64,000 bases of DNA from Paraktedonobacter sp034437695 (GCA_034437695.1 DAOTTJ010000219.1:1-64000); one strand, 5' to 3'; numbered from the stretch's first letter, positions 1 to 9,112 are shown. Program-made: numbers and translations. Notes: a model not told the origin generated them from the sequence alone.

Positions 1-693
1 ATTGGGCGGGACATCGGTATCCATCAGAAAGAGAGGAATACGACCAACCTGGAGCTTCCAGACTTTGGCGTGAATCTTGCGGCCGGGCAGGTCGACGCTG
101 ATCATTACCTCGTTGCCGTCTGGTCCGGTCGCCGGAACCGCTGGCGATTCCGAGAAATGCAATTTATCGTAAAACGCTTCCTGGACGCCATCGCGGGTGA
201 TACATTGACGAAAATAGCCCTGAGGATAGAGAAAACCAACACCCACAAAGGGCAATCCCAGGTCGCTGGCCTCTTTACAGTGATCACCCGAAAGAATACC
301 CAGCCCACCTGAATAGATTGGCAGAGCTTCGTGCAAGCCAAATTCCGCCGAAAAATAGGCAATCGAGCGGTTCTCAAGTTCGGGATAGGTACGTGAGAAC
401 CAGGTTTCTTGCGGGCGGGGATGCATATACCGATCAAATGCAGCTAGTACGCTATCAAAGCGTTGCAAATAGCTGTTATCATTGGCGGCCTTTTCCAGAA
501 CCGCAGGCTCTACCTCGCTTAAAAAGCGGACCGGGCTGTGGCCTACAACGTCCCATAGCACAGGGTCAAGGTCGCTGTAGAGCGCACATGCCTCCTGATG
601 CCAGCTCCACCACAAATTATAGGCCAGTTCGTAAAGCCGACTAATGCGGGCAGGCATAATCGGAAAAACCGTCATACGGCCGTAAACTTTCAC
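1..693 (-). CDS. glgP: Alpha-glucan (glycogen/maltodextrin) phosphorylase, N-terminal 231 residues, cut by window edge
   Basis: Read on the minus strand from a GTG at 693 there is an open frame of 231 codons that runs off the left edge. The N-terminus matches the DUF3417-type start of GT35 phosphorylases (LAYNLWWSWHQEA near residue 17), followed by the motifs AYFSAEFGLHEALPIYSGGLG and LSGDHCKEASDLGLP. These enzymes release glucose-1-phosphate from glycogen or maltodextrin in the cytoplasm; the pyridoxal-phosphate site lies outside the window. The GTG start is chosen because AAGGA sits nine bases upstream; an in-frame ATG at 675 is the alternative. The family assignment is secure; the symbol is by homology only. 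Confidence 0.9.
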   Translation of the reverse strand, partial: MKVYGRMTVFPIMPARISRLYELAYNLWWSWHQEACALYSDLDPVLWDVVGHSPVRFLSEVEPAVLEKAANDNSYLQRFDSVLAAFDRYMHPRPQETWFSRTYPELENRSIAYFSAEFGLHEALPIYSGGLGILSGDHCKEASDLGLPFVGVGFLYPQGYFRQCITRDGVQEAFYDKLHFSESPAVPATGPDGNEVMISVDLPGRKIHAKVWKLQVGRIPLFLMDTDVPPN

Positions 694-808
694 AACAACG
701 CGTCCTTTCTTATCTGACTCTTTTTTAGTATATCTTTTGTGGGAAGTGGGGGTCAAATGTTTTTTGTTTGCCTTGAGTTGTGGGGCGCAAACGCCCACCC
801 CATGCCTA

Positions 809-863
809 ATAGCGCGAAAAATGGGCATGATAGCACCGCTATCATGCCCATTTTTCGCGCTAT
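809..863. terminator. 26-bp perfect inverted repeat, 3-nt loop
   Basis: The arms 809-834 and 838-863 are perfectly complementary around the loop ACC. The right arm runs into the stop codon of the minus-strand epimerase gene (860-862). There is no clean T-run on the minus side, but the stem is long and contains A5/T5 tracts. It probably ends transcription of the glycosyltransferase/epimerase pair and may insulate it from the phosphorylase gene. A repeat-type palindrome is the alternative reading. Confidence 0.6.
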
Positions 864-1897
864 CTATGATTATGCCATTTATGGAGTAGGGTGCTTTCTT
901 GTTCGCGGGTGATGCCGGCCTGGCGTTCGAGGGTATGGGGGCGCGTGCGGTCCCAGGTCAGGGTGTCGCGGACGGTGACTTCTAGCGAGCGGAAGGTCAG
1001 GCCGGTGGCCAGCGCACGGGTGATATCGACGGCCGCAAAGCCTGCGATGGAGGGATCGTCGGGCAGCCAGAGGGGCATCTGCGACCAGGGTTCGACGTGT
1101 TCGGCGAGTAGAAAGGCTTCGTCCACCCAGGTAAAGGTGGCGTCACTGCCGCTGACCGCTTTACACTCGTTAAGGATTTGTAGCATGGCGGATGGCTGCT
1201 CTGGTCCGGTGACGTTGTAGGTGCCGACCTGTGAACGTTCGACCTGACCGATGATCCAGTCGGCGAGATCGCGCACGTCGATGAATTGCACACGCTGCTC
1301 GGGTTTGCCGGGTGCCAGCACCTCGCCGCCGTGGGCGACGCGGGCGGGCCAGTAGGTGAAGCGGTCGCTATAATCGTAGGGACCAACGACCAGGCCTGGT
1401 CGAGCTATGAGCACGCGTCCGGGCATGCTCGCTTCGGCGGCCTCTTCGCACAGCGCCTTGGCGGCTCCATACTCCTGGCCGTAGGCGAGCGCGATAGTCC
1501 CCTGGATAGGGGGGACTATCGCTTCGACCAACTGTAACTGCTCAGCCGTGAGCTGACTGACCGGCGAGTGCTCGTTGAGACCGATGATACTCTGGTCGGC
1601 ATAGACAGAGATAGACGAGATAAACACATAGCTTTGCACGGCCTGCGCCAGCAGAGTCGCAGAGGCGCGGACCTGTGAGGGAGCGTAGCCATTGGTATCA
1701 ATTGCCGCGTCCCACTGCCGGTTTTCCAGGGCATGCAGGTCCGAGCGACGGTCGCCGCGCAGATACTCTACCTCTGGATAGACCTGCGCCTGGTGTATCC
1801 CGCGATTGAATAGCGTCAACTGGTGTCCACGTGAGCTGGCCGCTTCGACCAGATGATGCCCCAGAAAGATTGTGCCACCAAGAATAAGCAGCTTCAT
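860..1897 (-). CDS. NAD-dependent epimerase/dehydratase-family protein (extended SDR)
   Basis: 345 residues. The N-terminus MKLLILGGTIFLG carries the Rossmann glycine motif GGTxFLG, followed by an acidic/arginine pattern (LFNRG) typical of atypical extended SDRs that bind NAD(P). A YGQEYGAAKALCEE segment supplies the YxxxK-like catalytic tyrosine and lysine, and a GTYNVTGP segment matches the substrate-side motif. Family members act on nucleotide sugars or on mRNA and isoflavone-like substrates, so the substrate is unknown. The start at 1897 is chosen over an upstream in-frame ATG at 1933: AAAAGG precedes it closely and the longer form would overlap the upstream gene. It lies 16 bp downstream of the GT4 gene and is probably co-transcribed. 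Confidence 0.82.
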   Translation of the reverse strand: MKLLILGGTIFLGHHLVEAASSRGHQLTLFNRGIHQAQVYPEVEYLRGDRRSDLHALENRQWDAAIDTNGYAPSQVRASATLLAQAVQSYVFISSISVYADQSIIGLNEHSPVSQLTAEQLQLVEAIVPPIQGTIALAYGQEYGAAKALCEEAAEASMPGRVLIARPGLVVGPYDYSDRFTYWPARVAHGGEVLAPGKPEQRVQFIDVRDLADWIIGQVERSQVGTYNVTGPEQPSAMLQILNECKAVSGSDATFTWVDEAFLLAEHVEPWSQMPLWLPDDPSIAGFAAVDITRALATGLTFRSLEVTVRDTLTWDRTRPHTLERQAGITREQESTLLHKWHNHR

Positions 1898-1913
1898 GGC
1901 CTTTTTTCCTATC

Positions 1914-3158
1914 TCAAGGAGCCACCATTTCAAGTGCCTCCCCGATACCTTCTTCCATTTTATTCAACACCTGCGCATAGACTTCGCTCATACGCGCAGC
2001 CACACTTTGCCAGCTATATTGTAAAACAGAAGACCGCGCACCTTCAAACATGCGCGTCAACGTCGCTGGATGGCTCAGAAGATGATCAAGGCGTTCGGCA
2101 AAGAGACCAGGTTTGCGGGCAACCAGGTAGCCGTTTTCGTCAGGGCGAACCACGGTCATCAGTCCACCGGCACGCGTAGCCACGACCGGCGTTCCACAGG
2201 CCAGCGACTCGACAGCGGCAAGACTAAAGCTTTCGTGATACGACGGCACAACGGTGACAGCGGCGGCGCTATAGATGAGCGGCAGCTCTTCTTGCGAACG
2301 CGCCCCCAGGAAAGAGACGCGTTGCTGAATCTGCAAGTCGCAGGCCAGTTGACGGAGTTTCTCAAGGTCGGGATCGCCGGTCAATGCGCCACCAACCAGC
2401 AGCAGTTGCGCCGATTGCTGCATCAAAGCCGCCGAGCGCAGGAAAACATCGGGTCCCTTAAACGGATCGAGGCGACCGACAAAGAGCAGGACTGGCTGCT
2501 CCGGGTGCAAGCCAAGCTGAACCCGCGCTTCCCAGCGGTCACGCGGCGCAAAGCGGCGCAGATCGACGCCGCAGGGAATGACTGCAACCTGCGCGGAGAG
2601 CGCACCGCAGTGTAGGATAATCTGGGTGCGTTCTTCCTGAGTAGTCGCGATAATGCGGTCGGCCTGCTGGATCAACTGACGCTCCATCTCCAGGCGCAGG
2701 GCTGGCTCGGACTCGGCAGGGTTGGCGAGCTGCTTGAGGTGAGCCAGGGTATGAAACATCGTGACATGTGGAATACGCCAGATCTGCGCCAGTTGTTGAC
2801 CGGCCACGCCCGAGATCCAGTAGTGGCTGTGGATCAGAGCATAGCTACCGCGTTCACTGTGAACAAAGTGGCTGGCGTTACGGACAAATTCGGGGATGTG
2901 TTGATAGAGTTCGCTTTTATGGAGGGTAACGGGTGGTCCGGCCTCAATATGAATGACGCGCACACCGGGGGCAAGCGATACGATGAGCGGCTGATCGAGG
3001 CTGGTACGACGCGTAAAGATATCGACGGTAGTGCCGATGCGGCCCAGTTCACGGGCCAGTTCGCGCATATAGACATTCATGCCCCCGGCGTCCTTCGCAC
3101 TGCCCGGCATAGCCAGAGGAGACGTGTGAAGGCTGAGCATGGCAATAACATGACTCAT
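1914..3158 (-). CDS. GT4 glycosyltransferase, MshA / sucrose-phosphate-synthase-like
   Basis: 414 residues. The GT-B fold is indicated by an N-terminal donor-loop motif GGMNVYMRELARELG (residues 25-39), a central HSHYWISG motif, LLFVGRLDPFKGPD at the start of the C-terminal domain, and the E-x7-E type motif YHESFSLAAVESLACGTP. GGMNVY is typical of MshA (inositol-phosphate N-acetylglucosaminyltransferase) and of sucrose-phosphate synthases. It transfers a sugar from a nucleotide donor in the cytoplasm; the acceptor cannot be told from the sequence. AAAGGA lies upstream of the ATG at 3158. The SDR gene follows after 16 bp, so the pair may act on one glycoconjugate. Confidence 0.87.
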   Translation of the reverse strand: MSHVIAMLSLHTSPLAMPGSAKDAGGMNVYMRELARELGRIGTTVDIFTRRTSLDQPLIVSLAPGVRVIHIEAGPPVTLHKSELYQHIPEFVRNASHFVHSERGSYALIHSHYWISGVAGQQLAQIWRIPHVTMFHTLAHLKQLANPAESEPALRLEMERQLIQQADRIIATTQEERTQIILHCGALSAQVAVIPCGVDLRRFAPRDRWEARVQLGLHPEQPVLLFVGRLDPFKGPDVFLRSAALMQQSAQLLLVGGALTGDPDLEKLRQLACDLQIQQRVSFLGARSQEELPLIYSAAAVTVVPSYHESFSLAAVESLACGTPVVATRAGGLMTVVRPDENGYLVARKPGLFAERLDHLLSHPATLTRMFEGARSSVLQYSWQSVAARMSEVYAQVLNKMEEGIGEALEMVAP

Positions 3159-3343
3159 ATGGATGGATAGATCCTTTCTTATTGATCCATTGACTTATTG
3201 ATTGCAGATACGTGGCCAGCATCCTTCGCTTGCCACATGAACGTGTTGCATCATGGCAACAGACCTCCTTCCTTTTTCTCGCGTGAAGCGAGAGACTATT
3301 CTATCTGATCAAACAACTGACTACGCAGAAAAATTCTCATTGG

Positions 3344-4195
3344 TCAGGGTTGTTGGGCCTCAGCCTCCTCCAGACGAGTCTCCTCGATCGCCGTATACAT
3401 CTCGTGCAGATCGATACCCTGGCCCTGCGAGACTTCAAGCAGGCGGGTAGTACGCCGTTGGAGGGCGGCGTCAAAAGCCTCGGGAGTCAGGCCGGTCCAG
3501 GTAGCGAGTGAGTGCAAGACGGTCGGGTCGGGCTTTTCAAAGGTATCCTGGACCTGATTCCAGGATGAGAGCACAAGTGGCACGATGGTATCGGGGCAGG
3601 CTGGATCGAGGTGTGGTTCCAGGAAATGCGTAGTGAACCAGCGACGGCGCAGAGGATAGACATGTCCGGTCAGGCCGATATTGATCACCAGACCTAGGCG
3701 ACGGATATTCTCGTTAGTCACATGCAGATCGCGCTGATACATCTTAATGACCTCGGTGATCGTATCGGCGTGGACGCTGGTGGCAACGTGATAGCCCTGC
3801 GCGGGCAGGGTCAGATAGCGGCGGGCCACGCGTCCCCACATATAGATCTGCAAGTGGTCGCTGACCTCATTACACAGAGCATAGGTACTGGCGGGCGTGA
3901 CATCTGGGAGCTGGGTAAACCCAAAATCCTCGTACATGCCAGACATATAGGCCAGGGCCGTGCCTTCGGGTAAAAACTGTAGAAGGGCGTTGAGCGTTGT
4001 CGTCTTCCCGACCCCTGGCTGAGGATCGGTTGGACCGGCCACAGTCAACGATACACCGTGCTCCAAGAGCAGCCAGATCAGAGCGACAGTTGCAGCGTCG
4101 ACACTACCGAGCGCAATAATCTGCGCCATTGAGAGGGGGCGGCGCGAGTCATAGTGCCACCAGAAGCGTTCATAGGGATCACGTGGATCAAACAT
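3344..4195 (-). CDS. Solitary T2SS/T4P/VirB11-like P-loop ATPase with altered Walker A loop
   Basis: 283 residues. The central part resembles the ATPase core of type II/IV secretion proteins (TadA/VirB11): a Walker A-like GPTDPQPGVGKTTTLNALL near residue 55, an SGMYEDF segment, and GYHVATSVHADTITEVIKM resembling the His-box region. The P-loop is longer than the usual GPTGSGKTT and lacks its first glycine in the GxxxxGKT spacing. No pilin, secretin or membrane partner is nearby, so the role is open. The start at 4195 is preferred over an ATG at 4204 because the only ribosome site (AAGGA) abuts 4204 but lies nine bases before 4195. Confidence 0.72.
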   Translation of the reverse strand: MFDPRDPYERFWWHYDSRRPLSMAQIIALGSVDAATVALIWLLLEHGVSLTVAGPTDPQPGVGKTTTLNALLQFLPEGTALAYMSGMYEDFGFTQLPDVTPASTYALCNEVSDHLQIYMWGRVARRYLTLPAQGYHVATSVHADTITEVIKMYQRDLHVTNENIRRLGLVINIGLTGHVYPLRRRWFTTHFLEPHLDPACPDTIVPLVLSSWNQVQDTFEKPDPTVLHSLATWTGLTPEAFDAALQRRTTRLLEVSQGQGIDLHEMYTAIEETRLEEAEAQQP

Positions 4196-4308
4196 AGTGT
4201 GCATTCCTTCTACAAGCTAGGGTTTTACGAAAGAAAGCTCCTTCTCTTAGAGAGCAGACGTTTTACGCAACGCAGAGCAAAACTCCTGGTTGAGTCAGTC
4301 AGTCAATG

Positions 4309-5031
4309 TTACACGGGCGTTGGTGGAATCTCTTCGTCAGTTTCATCCTTCTGCGGCTGCGCTGCGGCTGTCTCAGGAGGCGCAGGGGCAGGTGGGGCAG
4401 GTGGAGCAGGTGGTTTCAACCAGCCGGGACGGGGATTCCAACCGACGGCCATCACGTGGGCCTGCTGGTCGTCCTCCAGTTCGACGATGCTGACCGAAGC
4501 GTTATCAATAGCCAGCCAGACGGCACGCTTCACGTCAAGTCCCATATAGAAAGCCAGTAACAACTTCACTACATCGGCGTGCGCGACAAAGACCGCATAG
4601 TTGCCTGTATCTGGCTGGCTCAAACAGCGTTCAACCGCCGCCACCGCTCGCTGCTGAACCTGCGGAAAGGTCTCAATTCCCGCAGGTGCCTGCGTCGGAT
4701 CGGCGACAAACGCCTTCCAGGCCGGGTCATTTTTTTGCAGATCGGCGATGGTCTGTCCGGCCCAGGGACCGACATTAGTGTCCATCAGATCCGCTTCAAA
4801 ACGCGTCGGCAGATCAAATAAGCGAGCGATGTAACCGGCTGTTGCGCAAGCCCGTTCAAGGGGACTACTGATAATCGAGGTGATCGGCAGAATCTTGAGC
4901 GCCTCGGCCAGACGTTCAGCCTGAGCCTGACCAGTCTCGTTTAAACTGATGCCTGGGAGCTGGCCAGGCAATTTATGCTCCGCATTCCAGGTTGATTGCC
5001 CATGCCGGACAAAAAGCAACGTCTGTTTCAT
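4309..5031 (-). CDS. Histidine phosphatase superfamily (phosphoglycerate-mutase-like) protein
   Basis: 240 residues. It begins MKQTLLFVRHGQSTWN, with the RHG motif bearing the phospho-accepting histidine. SSPLERACATA supplies the second arginine region, and VFVAHADVVKLLLA carries the second catalytic histidine. The family removes phosphate from sugars, nucleotides or cofactor precursors; CobC-like and broad-specificity phosphatases are the nearest styles. The C-terminus is a proline/alanine-rich tail of about 40 residues (PPAPPAPPAPAPP), probably disordered. The open frame extends 70 codons upstream, but family alignment and AAGGA before 5031 support the short form. Confidence 0.84.
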   Translation of the reverse strand: MKQTLLFVRHGQSTWNAEHKLPGQLPGISLNETGQAQAERLAEALKILPITSIISSPLERACATAGYIARLFDLPTRFEADLMDTNVGPWAGQTIADLQKNDPAWKAFVADPTQAPAGIETFPQVQQRAVAAVERCLSQPDTGNYAVFVAHADVVKLLLAFYMGLDVKRAVWLAIDNASVSIVELEDDQQAHVMAVGWNPRPGWLKPPAPPAPPAPAPPETAAAQPQKDETDEEIPPTPV

Positions 5032-5497
5032 ATGTCCTTTTGTGCTTTCTTGTCTGAGCCGTTCTGGATGCAACCAGAGGGCCAGACGCCAGCGCCAGAA
5101 ACGCCCTGTGACACCCAGAGCACTCCATTGGACCAGTACAAGGCTCGTGACGAGACCGCATAGTAGCTTCAGAGCGAACCTCCTTTTCTGGCGCGTTGTA
5201 GCGGTTGCAACGTCCTTGCGGCAACCCTCTCTCTCCCTCACGGCAGATCAGCCGTCGTATACAGTTTTTTTTATTGTATCAGGCGAGTTAATTTTGTCGC
5301 AAGCCCAGGAGGTGAGAAAGGTGAGCAGACTCAGGAAAAGCGTGCGCCACGTCTCTGGTAGGGCCGGAATAGGAAGATGTGACTATGAGTGAGGGATAGC
5401 CGTCTTGTGCGACGTATATGCTTAAAGAGTCGATAAAATTGGGACCGATTTAACATGGTGTAAGAGTTGCACCATTTTGCGAAGGGCAGGTATAACT

Positions 5498-6196
5498 ATG
5501 CAGTTTTACGCATTAACCGAAGAATGGCCCGGTGAGAGCACCCTGTTTTTCCGTGCATTGCCAGGGTGTTTTGTATCCGCCACGACAACCCATGCAGCTT
5601 TTCAGGCCTCCTCGGCAGTCATCGAGCAATACTTTCGCTGGTTAAAAGCTAACGACCTCGCGGTCGTTGAGGGGAATTACCAGCCAATCGATGTTGTGCT
5701 GGCCGAGAAGCTGGCGGCCGAGGGAGGCAGGATTGGTCCCTGCTTCGCGGCAGATCGCCGGACGCCCAACGAACTGGAAGTTGACAACGCGCTGAACGTG
5801 AGCGCCACTGCCCGCGCACTCATTATCGAAGTCATCAACGACACGCCCGCGCAACTAGTGAGTCAGGCCCCCGAGGTCGGCAGTTGGTCGCTGATCGAAC
5901 ACTTGCGGCACGTCATGGAGAGCGATAACCACTACATCTCGCGCTTGCAGAAGCAGCCGGTCGAGCCAACGCTCGATCCAGCGCTTTCGGCTGAGGACCT
6001 AGCAATGAAAATGTTTGAAGACGCAATGGACAACGAACTCACCCTGCGCGAGCTGCTCGGGCGGGCCAACGCGCCCCAGGTAGTCGTGGATGGTCAGGAA
6101 TGGACGCTGGCCAAAGTGTTGCGTCGTCAGACCGCCCACCTCTACGAACACCTGCTGGCAATGGTAGAGCTGCAAAAGCAACTTATAGCTATGTAA
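5498..6196 (+). CDS. HicB-like N-terminal domain joined to a DinB-like domain
   Basis: 232 residues. Residues 1-60 (AL..EWPGESTLFFRALPGCF) have the strand pattern of HicB-type domains, including the LPGCF motif. Residues from about 95 form a DinB/YfiT-like four-helix bundle: SWSLIEHLRHVMESDNHYISRL and LRRQTAHLYEHLLAMVELQ give histidines that could bind a metal. DinB-superfamily proteins include metal-dependent thiol transferases and many of unknown role. The ATG at 5498 is chosen because AGG lies seven bases upstream and the upstream TTG (5477) has no ribosome site. No toxin partner is adjacent, so an antitoxin role is not supported. Confidence 0.68.
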   Translation: MQFYALTEEWPGESTLFFRALPGCFVSATTTHAAFQASSAVIEQYFRWLKANDLAVVEGNYQPIDVVLAEKLAAEGGRIGPCFAADRRTPNELEVDNALNVSATARALIIEVINDTPAQLVSQAPEVGSWSLIEHLRHVMESDNHYISRLQKQPVEPTLDPALSAEDLAMKMFEDAMDNELTLRELLGRANAPQVVVDGQEWTLAKVLRRQTAHLYEHLLAMVELQKQLIAM

Positions 6197-6244
6197 GAGG
6201 GTTTTAGGATCGGGGCCACACGCTTAGGTGAAGTAAAGGTTTTT

Positions 6245-6300
6245 AAGTGCAGCCAGGTGTTTTTCAGGCGCGTGCGCCTGAAAAACACCTGGCTGCACTT
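6245..6300. repeat. 56-nt palindromic stem-loop, followed by T3
   Basis: A nearly perfect palindrome from AAGTGCAGCC to GGCTGCACTT, centred on GCGCGTGCGC, lies between the DinB-like gene and dus. An element of the same length and layout occurs at 29112-29167 with paired substitutions in both arms. It may act as a terminator for the upstream gene, but the conserved sequence argues for a dispersed repeat family. Confidence 0.75.
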
Positions 6301-6413
6301 TTTACTCGTTGGGATAGGGGAATAATGATTGACCCGATTGCCAAATCTGGCATATAATAGCAAAAGATGGCAAAAGGCAAGCAGCGAAACAACCTGGAAA
6401 GAGCAAACAAACC

Positions 6414-7400
6414 GTGAGCGACCAGCAACATAACTTCTGGCAAACATTAGAAAAACCCATCTTTATCCTGGCACCGATGGAAGATGTGACCGATACCGTC
6501 CTACGACAGGTGATCGCCCGCTGCGGGAAACCCGCGGTCTTTTTTACCGAATTCACCAACGTCGAAGGGATGTTCTCAAAGGGTGCAAAGCACATTATTC
6601 ATCGGTTACAATATACTGAAAGCGAGCTGCCGCTGGTCGCGCAAATCTGGGGGTCGCAACCTGAGAATTTCTGCAAGGCTGCACAGTACATCCGAGAGAT
6701 AGGAGCGAGCGGCGTAGACCTGAATATGGGCTGCCCCGCACAAGGTCCGGTCAACAGGGGAGTCTGTTCGGGATTAATCAATAACCGACCGCACGCCAGA
6801 GAGATTATTGAGGCGACCAAAGAGGGCGCAGCCGGTCTTATCCCTGTCAGCGTGAAAACGCGCCTGGGCTTTCGAACCATCGAGTTTGACTGGATACAAT
6901 TTATCCTTGAACAGCACCCGGCGGTTTTAACTGTTCACCTGCGCACCGTCTCCGAGATGTCCAAAGTTCCCGCCCATTGGGATCAACTGCAAACGGTAGT
7001 TGAGATGAGAGACGCGCTCAGTCCTGAGACGCTGATTGTTGGGAATGGGGATATCAAGTCACTCACCGAGGCAAGGCAAAAGGTGACCGAAGCCGGAGCC
7101 GACGGCGCAATGATTGGCCGGGGCATTTTTGAGAATCCCTATCTCTTTGCAGATGTCACGCTGCACGATAAAACGCCGCAAGAGAAGATGCGCCTGCTGC
7201 TTGACCATCTGCACCTCTGGCAGGCGACCTGGGGAACGCGAAAACATTTTCCAGCCCTACGCAAGTTCTTTAAGGTCTATGCCAACGGGTTCCCCGGAGC
7301 GCAGGATCTACGGATGCAACTGATGGAGACGGAGACGCCCGAGGAGACCGAGCGCGTTGTTACAGCGTTTTTACATGCGCTCTCTGCTTCAACTCTCTAG
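6414..7400 (+). CDS. tRNA-dihydrouridine synthase family protein
   Basis: 328 residues. A TIM-barrel flavoenzyme of the Dus family, which reduces uridines in the D-loop of tRNA with FMN and NADPH. Visible family motifs are the N-terminal ILAPMEDVTD, FTEF, the LNMGCPAQG segment carrying the active-site cysteine, an SVKTRLGF segment, and the phosphate-binding GNGDI and GADGAMIGRGIFENP. The start is a GTG at 6414 with GGAAAG about 12 bases upstream. It converges on the hydrolase gene at 7397 and overlaps it by four bases. The subfamily (DusA/B/C) is not assigned. Confidence 0.92.
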   Translation: MSDQQHNFWQTLEKPIFILAPMEDVTDTVLRQVIARCGKPAVFFTEFTNVEGMFSKGAKHIIHRLQYTESELPLVAQIWGSQPENFCKAAQYIREIGASGVDLNMGCPAQGPVNRGVCSGLINNRPHAREIIEATKEGAAGLIPVSVKTRLGFRTIEFDWIQFILEQHPAVLTVHLRTVSEMSKVPAHWDQLQTVVEMRDALSPETLIVGNGDIKSLTEARQKVTEAGADGAMIGRGIFENPYLFADVTLHDKTPQEKMRLLLDHLHLWQATWGTRKHFPALRKFFKVYANGFPGAQDLRMQLMETETPEETERVVTAFLHALSASTL

Positions 7401-8329
7401 CTAACGAATTTATGCACAAAGTCGCCGACCCTCTGGGTGTAGCCGGCCTGGTCGACGGCATACGCCTCGCCATGCCCGGCTCCCTGCACTATCAACTTCT
7501 CTTTATAGGTTGGACACGCCTCGTAGAGCGGATGGATCATAGCGACCGGCACAAAGGTATCGTCGCTCCCGTGGATAAAGAGCACTGGCAGGGTCGTCTT
7601 GCGCACCTGGGCCAGCGCGGAAGCCTCGCCAAAGGAGTAGCCGGCCCGCAGCTTACACATCAGACTGGTCAGCGGTATAAGCGGAAAGGGCGGCAGATGA
7701 TACGTCTGGTGCAGTTGGTAGGAGAGGATATCTTTGACTGAGGTGTATCCACAATCCTCGATCACACACTTGACCTGCTCGGGCAGGACCTCGCCGCTGG
7801 TCATCAAGACGGTGGCCCCACCCATTGAGAGGCCGTGCAAGACGATCTGCACGGGCTGCTCAACTTTCTGCATGACAAAGTGCATCCACCTGATGACATC
7901 CAGTCGATCGTGCCAGCCAAGCCCAATATATGTCCCCTCGCTCTCGCCGTGACCTCGGTCGTCGACCATCAGGACGTTAAACTCAAAGAGTTCGTGATAC
8001 ATGCGAGCGAAACCGACCATATCGCGTTTGGCGCTCCCGGTATAGCCGTGAACCAGAAGCGCGGTCTTGCCGGTCGGCTCTTTGGCGGCCAGGTAGTAGC
8101 CGCGCAAGCGCAGCTCGTCATAGGATTGCATGGAGAGGTTCTCGAAGGGGTGAGCGAGTAGCCACTCCTCATCGGTCGGCGTGACCTGCTCTCCGATCGG
8201 GTTAGTCGCCTCGGCCAGTACACCGGTCGGCTTACGTGTGATCCCGACATTGTAAAAATAAAAGGTGACGACGATACTGAGTAGCAGGAGAACCAGGACG
8301 CCAATGAGTAGAAAGAGAACTATCCACAT
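7397..8329 (-). CDS. Membrane-anchored alpha/beta hydrolase
   Basis: 310 residues. Residues 2-25 form one hydrophobic helix, so the enzyme is probably anchored with its catalytic domain on one face of the membrane. The catalytic domain has the oxyanion strand ALLVHGYTGS, the nucleophile elbow GLSMGG, the acid HGSDDTFVP, and a C-terminal GAGHGEAY with the histidine. This is the layout of YqkD/BAAT-like serine hydrolases; substrate unknown. Its stop overlaps that of the convergent dus gene. Confidence 0.86.
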   Translation of the reverse strand: MWIVLFLLIGVLVLLLLSIVVTFYFYNVGITRKPTGVLAEATNPIGEQVTPTDEEWLLAHPFENLSMQSYDELRLRGYYLAAKEPTGKTALLVHGYTGSAKRDMVGFARMYHELFEFNVLMVDDRGHGESEGTYIGLGWHDRLDVIRWMHFVMQKVEQPVQIVLHGLSMGGATVLMTSGEVLPEQVKCVIEDCGYTSVKDILSYQLHQTYHLPPFPLIPLTSLMCKLRAGYSFGEASALAQVRKTTLPVLFIHGSDDTFVPVAMIHPLYEACPTYKEKLIVQGAGHGEAYAVDQAGYTQRVGDFVHKFVS

Positions 8330-8395
8330 GATACTGCCCGCCTCGATGTAGTTTGTGTTGTTGGTTGTTCGACCCCCAATGCTTTCTTCAGGGTA

Positions 8396-9112
8396 TCACT
8401 TTCTGTCGATGGTGGCAAGGCTGCGCCACCAGTTCTCGCTCTGCTGAAGCTGCTCCTTGCGCTTGAGGGTCAGGCAGATGAGATCGACGTGGCTTTCGGC
8501 GTCGAGCACGTCGCTGTTCAGCAGGAGGTCGTAGAGCAAGGGATCGTCGATATCGCGGCCATGCTGAGACTGAAGGTAGTGGGCGACTTTCTGGTCGTGG
8601 CGTTTGAGAAATGTTCGCGCGTTGCGTTCGTTCAGGTGCTCGGTGCTCATGACGCGCTCGATGCGCTGCTCAAGCGAGGCCACGATGCGCACGTGTAAAA
8701 CGTCGGGTCGACGGGCAAGCACGACCTGGGCGGCGTGTCCGACGATGATCTGCTCGCCTCGACAGGCGAGGGAGACGATGACGCGCTGGAGGTTCTCGCG
8801 ATAGAGACGCTCCTGTTCCTGAAAGGTGAGCGGCACTATCAAGGAGGCATCCAGCGCGACCTCGGGTGAGGTATAGCGCAGATAGAGAAGCAGGCGATCG
8901 AGCAGACCAAGCGCGTGCTCGTCATAGAGCGCTGCTTCGTCGTTGCTCAGTTCTAATTGCCGAGCCACCTGCTGCGATATCTCCTGGTCGGTCAATGCCC
9001 ACTGCAATCTGAAAGCCAGCTTGGCGGCAATGCTGTAGCCGCCGCTCCCGTACTGCTGGGAGAGCGTCACAACGCCGATATACGAGCGATTTTGCGGATA
9101 AAGATGCATCAT
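8396..9112 (-). CDS. Cytidylate-kinase-like family protein
   Basis: 238 residues. After a short lead, SYIGVVTLSQQYGSGGYSIA carries a GSGG P-loop-like turn in place of a classical Walker A, which is typical of the cytidylate kinase-like (AAK6/Cytidylate_kin2) family. IIVGHAAQVVLA, VRIVASLEQRIERVM and RHDQKVAHYLQSQHG match the lid and NMP-binding region. The members probably phosphorylate a nucleoside monophosphate or similar substrate, but activity is mostly unproven. The ATG at 9112 is fixed by GGAGG eight bases upstream; the open frame runs another 60 codons with no family similarity. Confidence 0.78.
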   Translation of the reverse strand: MMHLYPQNRSYIGVVTLSQQYGSGGYSIAAKLAFRLQWALTDQEISQQVARQLELSNDEAALYDEHALGLLDRLLLYLRYTSPEVALDASLIVPLTFQEQERLYRENLQRVIVSLACRGEQIIVGHAAQVVLARRPDVLHVRIVASLEQRIERVMSTEHLNERNARTFLKRHDQKVAHYLQSQHGRDIDDPLLYDLLLNSDVLDAESHVDLICLTLKRKEQLQQSENWWRSLATIDRK

